The notes beneath the pieces are model-generated. The model was not told the origin of the DNA. It worked only from the letters and a program-made list of their open reading frames with translations, and made no database searches. A DNA stretch of 6,814 nucleotides from the NCBI GenBank assembly GCA_035455185.1, contig DATIFQ010000423.1, forward strand, positions 1 to 6,814, in the 5' to 3' direction. A program made the translations under genes and the position numbers. Shown in pieces: positions 6,647 to 6,814 of the stretch. The stretch is from JAEHDI01 sp035455185 (lineage in GTDB: Bacteria; Acidobacteriota; Terriglobia; Bryobacterales; Bryobacteraceae). Position 1 is the first letter of the stretch, and each line of letters begins with the position of its first letter.

Positions 6647-6814
6647 ATGAGCCGACCACGGTGCGCGGCGATCACCGGGCATCGGGTCACCAACCTCCTG
6701 CTCCAGTGCTTTGAGCCGATAAACACATTGCCGCGCCGCGGCGACTTGTGGTACACCCAAGCTCAGGTCGTTTTGTCGTCTAGTGACAGCTCCTCGACCG
6801 AAGTTCGCGATGTG
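6647..6814 (+). CDS. Possible start of an unrecognised gene (partial, 3' end off window)
   Basis: An open frame of 56 codons runs from ATG 6647 to the window edge without a stop. It begins MSRPRCAAITGHRVTNLLL and continues with no motif I recognise, no clear signal peptide and no strong hydrophobic segment. Support comes from the well-spaced GGGGAG upstream and a high share of G or C at third codon positions (about three quarters of codons, highest in the first two thirds). Against it, open frames arise easily in GC-rich DNA, and frames on the opposite strand are also long here. It starts 58 bases after the receptor gene. No function is proposed. The rest of 6589-6814 shows no tRNA, insertion-sequence end or other feature. 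Confidence 0.35.
   Translation, partial: MSRPRCAAITGHRVTNLLLQCFEPINTLPRRGDLWYTQAQVVLSSSDSSSTEVRDV

Noticed and set aside
5002..6756. 584-residue open frame on the minus strand, antisense to the receptor gene
   Set aside because: It lies almost entirely opposite a confidently identified receptor, its translation is low-complexity and rich in Arg, Gly and Ala with no recognisable domain, and long antisense frames are expected in GC-rich coding DNA.

Overview
The window is GC-rich and densely coding. The outer-membrane TonB-dependent receptor and the exosortase/EpsI pair point to a diderm, Gram-negative bacterium. The combination of a Tat-exported GHL10-type hydrolase, a separate exosortase and EpsI, and a receptor with a carboxypeptidase-regulatory-like N-terminal domain resembles Acidobacteriota (Bryobacter/Solibacter-like). 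That assignment is an impression from gene content, not a phylogenetic result.

Left edge (1-393, + strand): the last codons of what looks like an MntA-type nucleotidyltransferase antitoxin, overlapping a complete HepT-type (DUF86) protein. This is a probable HepT/MntA toxin-antitoxin module cut by the window edge. It converges, with a 16-base gap, on a minus-strand gene (410-1534) for a Tat-exported family-10-like glycosyl hydrolase (GHL10/DUF187).

An 80-base divergent intergenic region (1535-1614) separates the hydrolase from a run of four plus-strand genes. The first two, four bases apart, are an exosortase with its Cys/Arg/His catalytic residues intact and its partner EpsI (DUF3485). After 61 bases comes a secreted alpha/beta-hydrolase of the esterase D/IroE-Fes type with a TPR-like C-terminal extension. 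It is followed 13 bases later by a complete 715-residue TonB-dependent receptor. These last two plausibly act together: the receptor imports a ligand, possibly a ferric siderophore, and the periplasmic esterase hydrolyses it. Exosortase and EpsI would process C-terminally tagged (PEP-CTERM-like) exported proteins, but no substrate and no exopolysaccharide gene lies in the window.

The right end (6589-6814) has no recognised gene. It holds a well-placed Shine-Dalgarno and an open-ended reading frame of unknown identity. No RNA gene, CRISPR array, insertion sequence or attachment site was seen. The families are all known. The least settled points are the substrate of the esterase-receptor pair, any link between the hydrolase and the sorting system, and the nature of the right-end frame.
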